Positions 34,231-42,181 of a stretch of DNA of 44,058 nt are shown here, in pieces. The notes under the pieces are model-generated. The model was given only the letters and a program-made list of their open reading frames with translations, did not search any database and had not been told where the DNA came from. How positions within the stretch are numbered: position 1 is the first letter of the stretch; every line of letters starts with the position of its first letter. Position numbers and translations under genes: made by a program. Source of the stretch: an uncultured Methylococcaceae bacterium (lineage in GTDB: Bacteria; Pseudomonadota; Gammaproteobacteria; Methylococcales; Methylomonadaceae); the NCBI GenBank assembly GCA_903928685.1, contig CAIYRS010000093.1, forward strand, positions 1-44,058. The letters run 5' to 3'.

Positions 34231-35943
34231 ATGGCTAGTCAAAACCGATATTCAAAAGCATTCCTGCTGGCGATAGCCCTGCATGTGACGCTATTGTTGT
34301 TATTCACCCTGAGTGCTTGGTTAAAACCCGACAAACAACCCGTCAGCGATCCTAAGCCGGAAATCATTCATGCCACCATGATTGATGCTGAACAAATTTC
34401 CGAAATGGAAGCGCAAGTCAATGCTGAAAAACAAGCCGAACAGCAAAAACTGTTGGAAGAACAGCAACGCATAGCAGAAGAACAAGCGCGAAAACAAGCA
34501 GAATTGGCAGCTCAGCAACAGGCAATTGAAGAAGAGAAAGCCAAGAAATCCGAACTCGCCAAAGAAAAAGCTGAAGCTGCTGCTGAGGCAAAAGCCGAAG
34601 CTAAAAAAGCTGAGCTTGCCAAAGAAAAGGCCGAAGCCGCCGCTCAAGCGAAAGCCGAAGCCAAGAAAGCTGAATTAGCCAAAGAAAAAGCTGAAGCTGC
34701 CGCTGAGGCAAAAGCCGAGGCCAAGAAAGCCGAACAAGCCAAAGAAAAGGCCGAAGCCGCCGCTCAAGCGAAAGCCGAAGCCAAGAAAGCTGAACAAGCC
34801 AAAGAAAAAGCTGAAGCTGCTGCCGAGGCAAAAGCCGAAGCCAAGAAAGCCGAACAAGCCAAAGAAAAAGCTGAAGCTGCTGCCGAGGCAAAAGCAGAAG
34901 CCAAAAAAGCTGAATTAGCCAAAGAAAAGTCAGAAGCTGCCGCTCAAGCGAAAGCAGAAGCCAAGAAAGCCGAATTAGCCAAAGAAAAGGCTGAAGCCGC
35001 TGCCGAGGCAAAAGCCGAAGCCAAAAAAGCTGAGTTAGCCAAAGAAAAAGCCGAAGCCGCAGAACAGGCGAAAGCAGAAGCAAAGAAAGCAGAGTCAGCT
35101 AAGTCAAAATCAGAAGCTGCTGCAAAGGCTAAAGCGGAAGCCGAAGGTAAAGCTAAGGCCGAGGCTGCTGCAAAAGCCAAAGCGGATGCAGAAGGTAAAG
35201 CTAAGGCCGAAGCGGCTGCAAAGGCTAAAGCGGAAGCTGAAGGTAAAGCCAAGGCTAAAGCGGAAGCTGAAGGTAAAGCCAAGGCCAAAGCGGAAGCCGA
35301 AGGTAAAGCTAAGGCCGAAGCCGCTGCAAAGGCCAAAGCGGAAGCTGAAGGTAAAGCCAAGGCCGAAGCCGCTGCAAAAGCCAAAGCGGAAGCTGAAGGT
35401 AAAGCCAAGGCCGAGGCTGCCGCAAAGGCCAAAGCGGAAGCCGAAGGCAAAGCCAAGGCTGAAGCCGCTGCAAAAGCCAAAGCGGATGCAGAAGCAAAAG
35501 TTAAGGCCGAAGCTGCTGCAAAGGCCAAAGCGGAAGCTGATGCGAAAGCCAAGGCTGAAGCTGCTGCAAAGGCTAAAGCGGATGCAGAAGCAAAAGCTAA
35601 GGCAGATGCCGCTGCGAAAGCTAAAGCAGAGGCCGATGCAAAAGCCAAAGCGGCAGCTCAAGATGCTGAGTTAAATGAGTTGAAATTAGCCTTAAGGAAA
35701 AGGGTTACAGCTAAATGGATACGGCCAGCCTCTACTACACAAGACTTAAAGTGTACTTTGGAGGTTCGTCTTATGTCTGACGGAACGGTTATAGATGTCA
35801 GAACGGTAACCAGTAGTGGCGATGATATTTTTGATCGTTCAGCTGAGAATGCTGTTCAGGCGGCATCTCCATTACCTATACCTAAAGACAAGGAATTATT
35901 TTCCAAAGCATTTAGACCGCTTGTATTTACATTCAAGCCTTAA
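34231..35943 (+). CDS. tolA: Tol-Pal system protein TolA with an expanded repeat domain
   Basis: The 570-residue protein has an N-terminal membrane anchor (about 10-31), a very long helical domain II (about 65-480) and a C-terminal domain III (about 482-570) with LRKRVTAKWIRPAS and LEVRLMSDGTVIDVRTV. Domain III binds TolB and Pal at the outer membrane. E. coli TolA has about 421 residues, so domain II is about 150 longer. The first part of domain II is nine tandem 60-base units, each coding for 20 residues of KAEAAAEAKAEAKKAE type (34561-35100). A second array of shorter AEGKAKAEAAAKAK units runs to about 35660. The role is to span the periplasm and transmit energy from TolQR. Confidence 0.96.
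   Translation: MASQNRYSKAFLLAIALHVTLLLLFTLSAWLKPDKQPVSDPKPEIIHATMIDAEQISEMEAQVNAEKQAEQQKLLEEQQRIAEEQARKQAELAAQQQAIEEEKAKKSELAKEKAEAAAEAKAEAKKAELAKEKAEAAAQAKAEAKKAELAKEKAEAAAEAKAEAKKAEQAKEKAEAAAQAKAEAKKAEQAKEKAEAAAEAKAEAKKAEQAKEKAEAAAEAKAEAKKAELAKEKSEAAAQAKAEAKKAELAKEKAEAAAEAKAEAKKAELAKEKAEAAEQAKAEAKKAESAKSKSEAAAKAKAEAEGKAKAEAAAKAKADAEGKAKAEAAAKAKAEAEGKAKAKAEAEGKAKAKAEAEGKAKAEAAAKAKAEAEGKAKAEAAAKAKAEAEGKAKAEAAAKAKAEAEGKAKAEAAAKAKADAEAKVKAEAAAKAKAEADAKAKAEAAAKAKADAEAKAKADAAAKAKAEADAKAKAAAQDAELNELKLALRKRVTAKWIRPASTTQDLKCTLEVRLMSDGTVIDVRTVTSSGDDIFDRSAENAVQAASPLPIPKDKELFSKAFRPLVFTFKP
34561..35100 (+). repeat. Nine tandem 60-base repeats inside tolA
   Basis: Nine units of exactly 60 bases follow one another with only synonymous or conservative changes, each coding for a 20-residue Lys/Glu/Ala helix. 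Individual bases differ between copies at third positions, so the array is not newly formed. It keeps the reading frame and heptad-like charge pattern of a single long alpha helix. A second, less regular array of AEGKAKAEAAAKAK-type units follows to about 35660. Confidence 0.9.
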
Positions 35944-36005
35944 AGTAATTGTTCCATAATCTTTTTTAATTGTCGCATAGGTTTTTGTATCGATTGCTTT
36001 ACGAT

Positions 36006-36035
36006 CCGGAGTGAAAAACATGTTTTTCACTCCGG
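36006..36035. repeat. 30-base perfect palindrome between tolA and tolB
   Basis: The two arms, CCGGAGTGAAAAACA and its exact reverse complement, meet with no spacer. It lies 63 bases after the tolA stop and 61 bases before the tolB start at 36096. There is no T-run after it, so it is not a typical intrinsic terminator. It may be an operator for a dimeric regulator, or a hairpin that stabilises or separates the tolQRA and tolB-pal messages. Confidence 0.75.
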
Positions 36036-36095
36036 GATAACCGTTAATCAGTGTCAACGAATTCAACATTCTTTATTGAATACAAAGGTAAATAC

Positions 36096-37361
36096 ATGGT
36101 TCTTTTTAGAAATATTTTCTTGTTAATGCTTGCTAGCTTTAGCGTACAAACTAGTCATGCTGGATTGACAATAGAAATAACCGAGGGCATTGAAAGCGCA
36201 CTACCCGTAGCGATAGTGCCATTCGCCAACAATGGCGCACCAGTGGATATTCGGGCCATCGTTAATGCCGATTTGGAGCGCAGCGGCTATTTTAAAATGA
36301 TGGCTGAGCAAAGCATGCCGTCGCGTCCTAGCTCCGCACAAGAAACCAATCTAAAAGAATGGCAAGCTTTAAGCCAGAATTACATGGTAGTAGGGCGAGC
36401 GACCAATAATGGTGGGCTGTACGATGTCCAGTTCCAATTACTGGATGTCTACAAAGGCGGGCAAATGCTGGGTTACCGAATGAGCTCATCGGCGGCGGAT
36501 TTACGGCGCACGGCACACCATATTAGTGATTTGGTTTTTGAAAAATTGACCGGAAAAAAAGGCTCATTCAGTGGCAAAATCGCTTATATAACCAGTAGCA
36601 ATCCTAAAGCCCATCAACTGCAAGTGGCTGATGCTGATGGCTTTAATCCACAAACCGTCGCCTCTTCTCCTGAGCCACTGATGTCACCGTCATGGTCACC
36701 AGATGGCAAAAAATTGGCTTATGTGTCTTTTGAGCGTAAAACAGCGGCGATCTACATCCAAACTTTAGCTACTGGACAGCGCGAACGGGTTGCCGAATTC
36801 CCTGGCATCAATGGTGCACCATCGTGGTCGCCGGATGGTACCCGCTTGGCATTAACACTGTCCAAAGATGGTAGCCCCGATATTTATGTGCTGAATTTAG
36901 GTAGCCGTTCGCTGCAAAAAATCAGCAAAAGCGCCGCTATCGATACTGAGCCAACTTGGTCACCAGATGGCAGCAGTGTGGTGTTTACCTCAGACCGTGG
37001 CGGTAAGCCGCAATTGTATATTGCTTCTAGCCAAGGTGGCGGCGAAAAACGCCTGACTTTCTCTGGTGATTATAACGCCCGCGCCAGTTATTCGCCGGAT
37101 GGCAAATACATAGCCATGGTACATGGCGGTGGCGGTAGTTACCGGATTGCGGTTATGGATATGGCAACCCGTGCCATCAACGTGCTAACTTCGGGGCCAG
37201 CTGATGAATCCCCCAGCTTTTCACCGAATGGCAGTATGATTCTGTATGCTTCCAAAAAAGGCCGTACTGGTTTCTTATCGGCAGTATCAATCGATGGTAA
37301 AATGCAGCAAAAGCTGGTTTTTAATAGCGGTGAAGTTCGTGAACCCTCTTGGTCACCCTAG
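36096..37361 (+). CDS. tolB: Tol-Pal system periplasmic protein TolB
   Basis: From the ATG at 36096 (preceded by AAAGG) the protein has 421 residues with a signal peptide ([19 protein letters not shown], cut near SHA-GL). An ATG at 36051 would place a polar stretch before it. An N-terminal alpha/beta domain (about 25-150) carries VAIVPFANN, followed by a six-bladed beta-propeller with repeated [30 protein letters not shown]-like blades (about 190-420). TolB sits in the periplasm and binds Pal and TolA. The expected partners flank it: tolA upstream and pal downstream. Confidence 0.97.
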   Translation: MVLFRNIFLLMLASFSVQTSHAGLTIEITEGIESALPVAIVPFANNGAPVDIRAIVNADLERSGYFKMMAEQSMPSRPSSAQETNLKEWQALSQNYMVVGRATNNGGLYDVQFQLLDVYKGGQMLGYRMSSSAADLRRTAHHISDLVFEKLTGKKGSFSGKIAYITSSNPKAHQLQVADADGFNPQTVASSPEPLMSPSWSPDGKKLAYVSFERKTAAIYIQTLATGQRERVAEFPGINGAPSWSPDGTRLALTLSKDGSPDIYVLNLGSRSLQKISKSAAIDTEPTWSPDGSSVVFTSDRGGKPQLYIASSQGGGEKRLTFSGDYNARASYSPDGKYIAMVHGGGGSYRIAVMDMATRAINVLTSGPADESPSFSPNGSMILYASKKGRTGFLSAVSIDGKMQQKLVFNSGEVREPSWSP

Positions 37362-37395
37362 TTTTTATATTTATTAATTATTTTTGGAACAGACA

Positions 37396-37998
37396 ATGAA
37401 ACTGAATAAAACTCTAATCGCATTGGCTATCAGCACGGTTTTTTTATCGGCTTGTAGCGATACCGAAGACAAAGATCCTAATTTATTGGATGGTAGCCAA
37501 GCGGCAGCCAGTGGCATTAATGATGCCTCAACCAATGGCCTTAACGGTGCTAGTGGTTTAAACGGCACAGAAATGGGTGGCTCAGGAAATTATGGGGCAG
37601 GTGGCTATGGTGATGATATTGCTGCCAGCTTGGGGCCTGAATTTAGCGATCCTAACAATCCGTTGTCCAAACGCACTATTTACTTCATGTTAGATAGCAG
37701 CCAAGTACAGTCCGATTTTATTCCTGTTATTGCCGCGCATTCACAATATTTAGTGGCAAACCCTTCACAACGTATTATTGTTGAAGGCCACGGCGACGAG
37801 CGTGGTTCACGTGAATACAACATTGGTTTGGGTGAGCAACGCGCTAAGTCAGTCGCTAATATGATGAAATTACAAGGTGTTGGCGAAAACCAAATACAAA
37901 TCGTTAGTTATGGTGAAGAAAAACCCGTGGCATTCGGAAGTGATGAATCAGCTTGGGAACAAAACCGTCGCGCTGTTATTTCTTATCAAGGTAAATAA
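37396..37998 (+). CDS. pal: Peptidoglycan-associated lipoprotein Pal
   Basis: The 200-residue lipoprotein begins MKLNKTLIALAI and has the lipobox FLSAC (acylated Cys20). A TTG 12 bases earlier is in frame but is an unlikely start. A Gly/Asn/Ser-rich linker (about 25-80) leads to an OmpA-like peptidoglycan-binding domain (about 90-200), with IIVEGHGDERGSREYNIGLGEQRAKSV and the Asp and Arg contacts to the peptide. Pal anchors the outer membrane to peptidoglycan and is moved by TolA and TolB. The linker is longer than in E. coli Pal (173 residues). It ends directly at the cpoB start. Confidence 0.96.
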   Translation: MKLNKTLIALAISTVFLSACSDTEDKDPNLLDGSQAAASGINDASTNGLNGASGLNGTEMGGSGNYGAGGYGDDIAASLGPEFSDPNNPLSKRTIYFMLDSSQVQSDFIPVIAAHSQYLVANPSQRIIVEGHGDERGSREYNIGLGEQRAKSVANMMKLQGVGENQIQIVSYGEEKPVAFGSDESAWEQNRRAVISYQGK

Positions 37999-38904
37999 AT
38001 GAAAAACCGCTTTGCCACGTTGTTATGTTTGTCTGCGGGCTTATCCGCGCAGGCTTATGCCTTACCTGCGGTTATCGATAATTCCGCTTATCCCGCATCT
38101 GCAGCCCCCGCCAATAACATCACTTCAGCAACGCCTTCAAATTCGGCAATGGTTGAAATGATGACGCGTATGGAACAGATGCAAGCGGACATTCAACAAC
38201 TCAATGGCAAAGTGGAAGAGCAGGCTTATCAAATCGGTGAGTTAAAAAAGCAGCAAAAAAACTTAACTGCCGATTTTGATGAGCGCTTAGGTAGCTTGGA
38301 AAACAAAACTGATGGCAGTGCTACTGCTCCAGTAGCAACGCCCGCAGCGGTAGTAACCGATACGCCAGCGACACCTACCGAAGCTGCGCCAGTAACAAAA
38401 CCTGCTGCACCTGCGGTTGAAGAAAAGCGTCCTATTGATGCCGAACCCGTAGCAGGTAGTGCGAGTGGCAAACCCGCCGCAACTGCGGTTGATAAGCCGA
38501 AAGCAGAAGTGATTTCCGCGCCGGATAATGAAAAGCAAGCTTATCAACGAGCCTACGAATTGCTTAGAAAAGGAAAAACTGACCAGTCCATTACTGAATT
38601 GAACAGTTTTTTAGAGAATTACCCAAGCAGTAATTTGGCAAATAACGCCCAATATTGGTTGGGTGAAGCTTACCGGGTAAAAAAAGATAATGAAGCTGCC
38701 CGTAAAGCCTTTAATATCGTTATCGAAAAATATCCACAAAGCAGCAAAATCCCTGATGCCTTGTTAAAGCTCGGTTACATTGAAATGGATCAAAGCCATA
38801 CAGATCAAGCCCGAGAGTATTTTAATAAGGTAACCAGTAACTACCCCGATACCCCCGCAGCACTGTACGCGAACAAAAAGTTGCGCGCCATGAATGCCAA
38901 CTGA
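37999..38904 (+). CDS. cpoB: Cell division coordinator CpoB (YbgF)
   Basis: The 301-residue periplasmic protein has a signal peptide (MKNRFATLLCLSAGLSA, cut near AYA-LP). A coiled coil (about 50-100) with MMTRMEQMQADIQQLNGKVEEQ allows trimer formation. An Ala/Pro/Thr-rich linker (about 103-170) is followed by TPR repeats (about 180-300), including AYELLRKGKTDQSITELNSFLENYP and AQYWLGEAYRVKKDNEAARKAF. CpoB links Tol-Pal with the PBP1B peptidoglycan synthase at division. It begins one base after the pal stop. The linker is longer than in E. coli (263 residues total). Confidence 0.95.
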   Translation: MKNRFATLLCLSAGLSAQAYALPAVIDNSAYPASAAPANNITSATPSNSAMVEMMTRMEQMQADIQQLNGKVEEQAYQIGELKKQQKNLTADFDERLGSLENKTDGSATAPVATPAAVVTDTPATPTEAAPVTKPAAPAVEEKRPIDAEPVAGSASGKPAATAVDKPKAEVISAPDNEKQAYQRAYELLRKGKTDQSITELNSFLENYPSSNLANNAQYWLGEAYRVKKDNEAARKAFNIVIEKYPQSSKIPDALLKLGYIEMDQSHTDQAREYFNKVTSNYPDTPAALYANKKLRAMNAN

Positions 38905-38906
38905 TT

Positions 38907-39548
38907 GTGACTTCCTTACGTATCACTGAAATTTTTTATTCGCTGCAAGGTGAAGCCAACACTGTCGGCATACCCACGGTATTTATCCGTTTAACTGGCT
39001 GTCCTTTACGCTGTAGTTATTGCGATACTGCCTATGCTTTTACTGGCGGTACAAAAATGACTATTGATGCCATCATCGAAGAAGTCAAAAAATACCAGAC
39101 CTATTACATTACCGTCACAGGCGGTGAACCTTTAGCGCAACCCGCTTGCTTAGCCTTAATGACGGCATTAGTTGATGATGGTTATAAAGTTTCCTTGGAA
39201 ACTAGTGGCGCTTTAGATGTGGCAGGGGTTGATAGCCGGGTCGTTAAAGTGATGGATTTAAAAACCCCTAGCTCCGATGAAATGGATAAAAATCGCTATG
39301 AAAATATCCAGTATTTAACGCCACAAGATCAAGTTAAATTCGTTATCGCCAATAACGAAGATTACGAATGGTCAAAATCCATAGTAAGCCAGTATCAATT
39401 AGCGTCACGTTGCCAACTCTTATTCTCGCCAGTCATGGGAGAGCAATCCCCAACGGAATTAGCAGACAAAATTCTCCGCGACCAGCTACCAGTACGTTTT
39501 CAAATACAACTCCATAAATATCTATGGCAAGATGCCCAAGGTAAATAA
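38907..39548 (+). CDS. queE: 7-carboxy-7-deazaguanine synthase
   Basis: The 213-residue radical SAM enzyme makes 7-carboxy-7-deazaguanine from 6-carboxy-tetrahydropterin in the queuosine pathway. The iron-sulfur motif is C32-x3-C36-x2-C39 in [37 protein letters not shown] (about 6-29) binds substrate and [10 protein letters not shown] binds SAM. The start used is GTG at 38907, two bases after the cpoB stop; no closer ATG fits. It lies between cpoB and queC, a common arrangement in gammaproteobacteria. Confidence 0.95.
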   Translation: MTSLRITEIFYSLQGEANTVGIPTVFIRLTGCPLRCSYCDTAYAFTGGTKMTIDAIIEEVKKYQTYYITVTGGEPLAQPACLALMTALVDDGYKVSLETSGALDVAGVDSRVVKVMDLKTPSSDEMDKNRYENIQYLTPQDQVKFVIANNEDYEWSKSIVSQYQLASRCQLLFSPVMGEQSPTELADKILRDQLPVRFQIQLHKYLWQDAQGK

Positions 39549-39553
39549 GCGCT

Positions 39554-40225
39554 ATGCAAAAAAACGCCATCGTCCTCTTATCGGGCGGTCTTGATTCCAT
39601 AACAACACTCGCACTAGCCCAACAACAAGGCTTCCAGTGCTACGCCTTAAGTTTTGACTATGGACAGCGGCATACAGCCGAACTGGATGCTGCCGCCAGA
39701 ATTGCTGAAAAATATCAGGTTATTGAGCATAAAGTCATCAAGCTTGGTTTAGGTGCAATTGGCGGCTCGGCACTTACCGATGACCATATTGCCGTACCAA
39801 ACAGCGCACAGGAAGGTATTCCGGTGACCTATGTGCCAGCCCGAAATACTATTTTCTTATCGTTTGCTTTGGGTTGGGCAGAAGTATTAAATCTGCATGA
39901 TATTTTTATCGGCGTAAATGCGGTTGATTATTCGGGTTATCCCGATTGTCGGCCAGAATTTATCAACGCCTTCCAAAATTTAGCCACCTTGGCGACTAAA
40001 GCAGGTGTTGAAGGCAATCCATTCACTATTCACACGCCACTAATTTCACTAAGCAAAGCCGAAATTATTAAGCTAGGTACAGAATTAAGTGTAGATTACC
40101 AAAACACCGTTTCCTGTTATTCCGCAGACCAACAAGGCCGCGCCTGTGGAATATGCGACGCTTGTCGCCTAAGAAAAATAGGTTTTGATGCTGCTGGAAT
40201 TATTGATCCAACCAGATACAAATAA
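39554..40225 (+). CDS. queC: 7-cyano-7-deazaguanine synthase
   Basis: The 223-residue ATP-dependent enzyme converts 7-carboxy-7-deazaguanine to preQ0 using ammonia. The PP-loop is [16 protein letters not shown] (about 7-22), and [15 protein letters not shown] follows. Near the end, [25 protein letters not shown] (about 190-215) carries the four zinc-binding cysteines. Length matches the family. It begins 5 bases after the queE stop and is the last gene of this plus-strand block, just upstream of the tRNA promoter. Confidence 0.97.
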   Translation: MQKNAIVLLSGGLDSITTLALAQQQGFQCYALSFDYGQRHTAELDAAARIAEKYQVIEHKVIKLGLGAIGGSALTDDHIAVPNSAQEGIPVTYVPARNTIFLSFALGWAEVLNLHDIFIGVNAVDYSGYPDCRPEFINAFQNLATLATKAGVEGNPFTIHTPLISLSKAEIIKLGTELSVDYQNTVSCYSADQQGRACGICDACRLRKIGFDAAGIIDPTRYK

Positions 40226-40229
40226 AAGC

Positions 40230-40257
40230 TTGCATGTTTAAAGAATATCCCTATAAT
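40230..40257 (+). promoter_or_regulatory. Sigma-70-type promoter for tRNA-Lys
   Basis: A -35-like TTGCAT at 40230-40235 and a perfect -10 TATAAT at 40252-40257 are separated by 16 bases. Transcription should start about 7 bases later, a few bases before the mature tRNA 5' end at 40272. Confidence 0.8.
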
Positions 40258-40271
40258 AGGCAATCTTTGTT

Positions 40272-40347
40272 GGGTCGCTAGCTCAGCCGGTAGAGCACCG
40301 CACTTTTAATGCGATGGTCATGCGTTCGAATCGCATGCGACCCACCA
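40272..40347 (+). tRNA. tRNA-Lys (anticodon TTT)
   Basis: The 76-base cloverleaf folds with acceptor stem GGGTCGC/GCGACCC, D stem GCTC/GAGC, anticodon loop CTTTTAA (anticodon TTT), T stem ATGCG/CGCAT with loop TTCGAAT, and an encoded CCA end. The anticodon stem CCGCA/TGCGA has a C-A mismatch at the outer pair (27-43), the only irregularity. It reads Lys codons AAA and AAG. Confidence 0.96.
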
Positions 40348-40364
40348 CTTAAATTATATAAATA

Positions 40365-40397
40365 AACCAGTTAGTCGAATAGTTAACTGGTTTTTTT
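40365..40397 (+). terminator. Intrinsic terminator after tRNA-Lys
   Basis: The arms AACCAGTTA (40365-40373) and TAACTGGTT (40384-40392) form a 9-base stem with a 10-base loop, followed directly by a run of Ts to 40397. It lies 17 bases after the tRNA end on the plus strand. Confidence 0.85.
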
Positions 40398-40496
40398 ATG
40401 TCCAAAATTACCCACTGGGTAAATTATGACGCTAGCCGCAACATGGTGACACCCTCGATGTGTGTCAATTTCTCGGCAGCCTGTAATTGTAGCCGC

Positions 40497-40536
40497 GTGA
40501 GATATTTGGCGGTCATTTTGTGAGATATTTGGCGGT
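40497..40536. repeat. Paired 17-base direct repeats at the edge of the phage region
   Basis: GTGAGATATTTGGCGGT occurs twice, at 40497-40513 and 40520-40536, with a 23-base period. The pair lies between the tRNA terminator and the end of the tail gene at 40587. Spaced direct repeats of this kind are typical of transposase binding sites at the ends of transposable phages and some transposons. A short palindrome GTTATTTCAAATAAC follows at 40541-40555. Confidence 0.75.
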
Positions 40537-40586
40537 TAAAGTTATTTCAAATAACAAAAATTAATTGCAAAAAAAAACACACTAAA

Positions 40587-41801
40587 TCACATCTCTGCAA
40601 CAAAAATTAAAGCACGCCCATCCAGCGACGGGACAGTAGAAGTTGGCGATGCTGTTTTATCTGTTGTCCACCAAAATACCTGCTCACCGTCATCTGTAAC
40701 ACCAATCATTTTAAATATAATACTACCCCCACCACCGCCACCAATATCCTCAAAGTCATTACCAGAGCTATTTGGCAAGCGGGCAAATAATGATTGCACC
40801 GCAGGGATGACATCAACCATTGCCCATGTGCAACTACCACTTGTTACAGTTCCAGAAGCAGGCCAAGTCGGCTCAGTCTCGTTATTCGTCCCTGCTGTAG
40901 TGCAAATGTATAACCTTGGGTTGGTGGCAGGATTTGTCGGAGAAACTATATCGCCCACAATAGATACTTTGCTTACTGACCATACATAATCAAAATATGG
41001 AGTGCAGTCGATACTATAAACTCCACTACCCGAATCAACACAATCAACACTATAAGCCCCCTTACTTGTCGTTACCAGCTCACCGACTTTTTGATTAGCA
41101 GCGGAATCAATAACACTGACTCTAAACTTATCTAACGCGCTTGTTAAATTTATTGAGCCAGATAAAGTATTTAAAACAGGCGTTTTAATACTGAAACTAT
41201 CTATATCAACTAACATAGGCTCAGAGCCGTAGTTGTTATTACCCAAATACCCATCAGTAGATGAGAGATTAAAACCGGAATGGGAGGAGTCTAGCGTTAC
41301 ACTGACTGGTTCATTACTATCAATAACAAGCGTCCAGAGCGAACCGACCCTCGAAAGTTTTAGAGCATGAAAGTCGTCAGTACTGATAGTGTAAGGTGTG
41401 GAAAGAAGAAAGTATGATCCACCCGATCCGTTGTAAAGAAAAATTGTAACGCCCATTGGGTTGCTGCTTGAAGTCTTAACAATACCTAAATTACCCGCAC
41501 TATTAATTGTGCCAATATTAAGCAACTTAACATAAGCACCACCAATATAAGATTTAGGTCTAAATACTAGATTTAACTCAAAATCATTTGTGCTGATAGG
41601 ATTAGTTACGCCAAACCGAAACCCAGCTCCAGCACAAGCTAAGCATTGTTTACCGTCAAGACCTCCCGATACAATGCCGCCTTGCCCCACGGGCTGTAGT
41701 GAACAAGGGTTACTTACTAGGCTTTTATCTACTACGCCACTCGACTTAGTGGCAGTAACATTATCAGCGAAGTCAAACTTTAAAGTTTCTACTAAGCTCA
41801 T
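40587..41801 (-). CDS. Phage tail-fibre-like protein with LamG-like domain
   Basis: The 404-residue protein looks like a distal tail protein of a phage. A jelly-roll region (about 60-200) includes ISTNDFELNLVFRPKSYIGG and VGSLWTLVIDSNEPVSVTLDSSHSGF, as in LamG or concanavalin-like folds. Then come an Ig- or carboxypeptidase-regulatory-like stretch (about 212-260) and a C-terminal part with WPASGTVTSGSCTWAMVDVIP, a Gly run (about 354-359) and VFWWTTDKTASPTSTVPSLDGRALIFVAEM. Such modular, Ser/Thr/Gly-rich endings are common in tail fibres. It starts with an ATG that overlaps the stop of the small upstream gene (ATGA). It is the last gene before the presumed phage end. Exact family not recognised. 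Confidence 0.6.
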   Translation of the reverse strand: MSLVETLKFDFADNVTATKSSGVVDKSLVSNPCSLQPVGQGGIVSGGLDGKQCLACAGAGFRFGVTNPISTNDFELNLVFRPKSYIGGAYVKLLNIGTINSAGNLGIVKTSSSNPMGVTIFLYNGSGGSYFLLSTPYTISTDDFHALKLSRVGSLWTLVIDSNEPVSVTLDSSHSGFNLSSTDGYLGNNNYGSEPMLVDIDSFSIKTPVLNTLSGSINLTSALDKFRVSVIDSAANQKVGELVTTSKGAYSVDCVDSGSGVYSIDCTPYFDYVWSVSKVSIVGDIVSPTNPATNPRLYICTTAGTNNETEPTWPASGTVTSGSCTWAMVDVIPAVQSLFARLPNSSGNDFEDIGGGGGGSIIFKMIGVTDDGEQVFWWTTDKTASPTSTVPSLDGRALIFVAEM

Positions 41802-41941
41802 AATATTCTCCCGCCAGTGATTATCGCAGTTGCCGCTTCATCGCTACCTACTAGATAAATATAAACAGTTGTATCTGCCTCTAGCGTAAAGTCGCCACTG
41901 CATTCATGTTGCGGAACGCTTAATTTGCGAAAAAATAACAC
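41798..41941 (-). CDS. Small phage-region protein (47 residues, GTG start)
   Basis: A 47-codon frame runs from a GTG at 41941 to a TGA that overlaps the ATG of the tail-fibre-like gene (ATGA at 41798-41801). It reads PQHECSGDFTLEADTTVYIYLVGSDEAA in two strand-like halves and ends TGGRIL. The sequence is protein-like and not repetitive, and translational coupling to the next gene supports it. The start is weak: a stop codon precedes the GTG and no ribosome site is evident. It may be a small accessory tail protein; family unknown. Confidence 0.5.
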   Translation of the reverse strand: MLFFRKLSVPQHECSGDFTLEADTTVYIYLVGSDEAATAIITGGRIL

Positions 41942-41953
41942 TTAATTTGCGAA
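41919..41953. repeat. Paired 13-base direct repeats
   Basis: CTTAATTTGCGAA occurs at 41919-41931 and again at 41941-41953, a 22-base period. The copies straddle the start of the small frame at 41941 and abut the stop of the gene at 41954. They resemble the short spaced repeats found at ends of Tn7-like or Mu-like elements, but could be an internal duplication around a start codon. Confidence 0.6.
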
Positions 41954-42181
41954 TCAAACCTCAATCACAAAATAACTCAAATTAGCTGCCGCCCCTTCGA
42001 CCACGCCATTGCGGATAAACGCATGGTTGCCGACCGCTACTGACTGACCACGAACCACCACAACAGCCCCGCCTGGTAACTGAATACTAGACCGATTACC
42101 CGTTAAATGCGCCACCACCTCACCAACCAATAACGGCTGTTGTGGCAACAAATCCTTTAGCTTTTTATATGGATTAGCCAC
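41954..42181 (-). CDS. Small phage tail-region protein
   Basis: From a GTG at 42181, which overlaps the stop of the upstream gene by 8 bases, the protein has 75 residues. It begins VANPYKKLKDLLPQQPLLVGEVV, with a Gly/Val-rich beta stretch (LPGGAVVVVRGQSVAVGN) typical of small baseplate or spike-associated phage proteins. An ATG at 42211 in the same frame is an alternative but would put more of the coding sequence inside the upstream gene. The overlap suggests coupled translation in a late tail operon. Function not assigned. Confidence 0.6.
   Translation of the reverse strand: MANPYKKLKDLLPQQPLLVGEVVAHLTGNRSSIQLPGGAVVVVRGQSVAVGNHAFIRNGVVEGAAANLSYFVIEV

Noticed and set aside
34561-35100. Regularly spaced repeats as a possible CRISPR array
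   Set aside because: The units are contiguous with no unique spacers, keep a reading frame and code for a helix.
34944-35648. Long minus-strand open frame (234 codons) and other long frames across the tolA repeats
   Set aside because: They are Ala/Ser-only or Leu/Arg-only translations of the antisense and shifted frames of a Lys/Glu/Ala repeat and have no start context; tolA on the plus strand explains the region.
37384-37395. TTG start four codons upstream of pal
   Set aside because: The ATG at 37396 gives a proper lipoprotein signal peptide and is at a normal distance from GGAAC.
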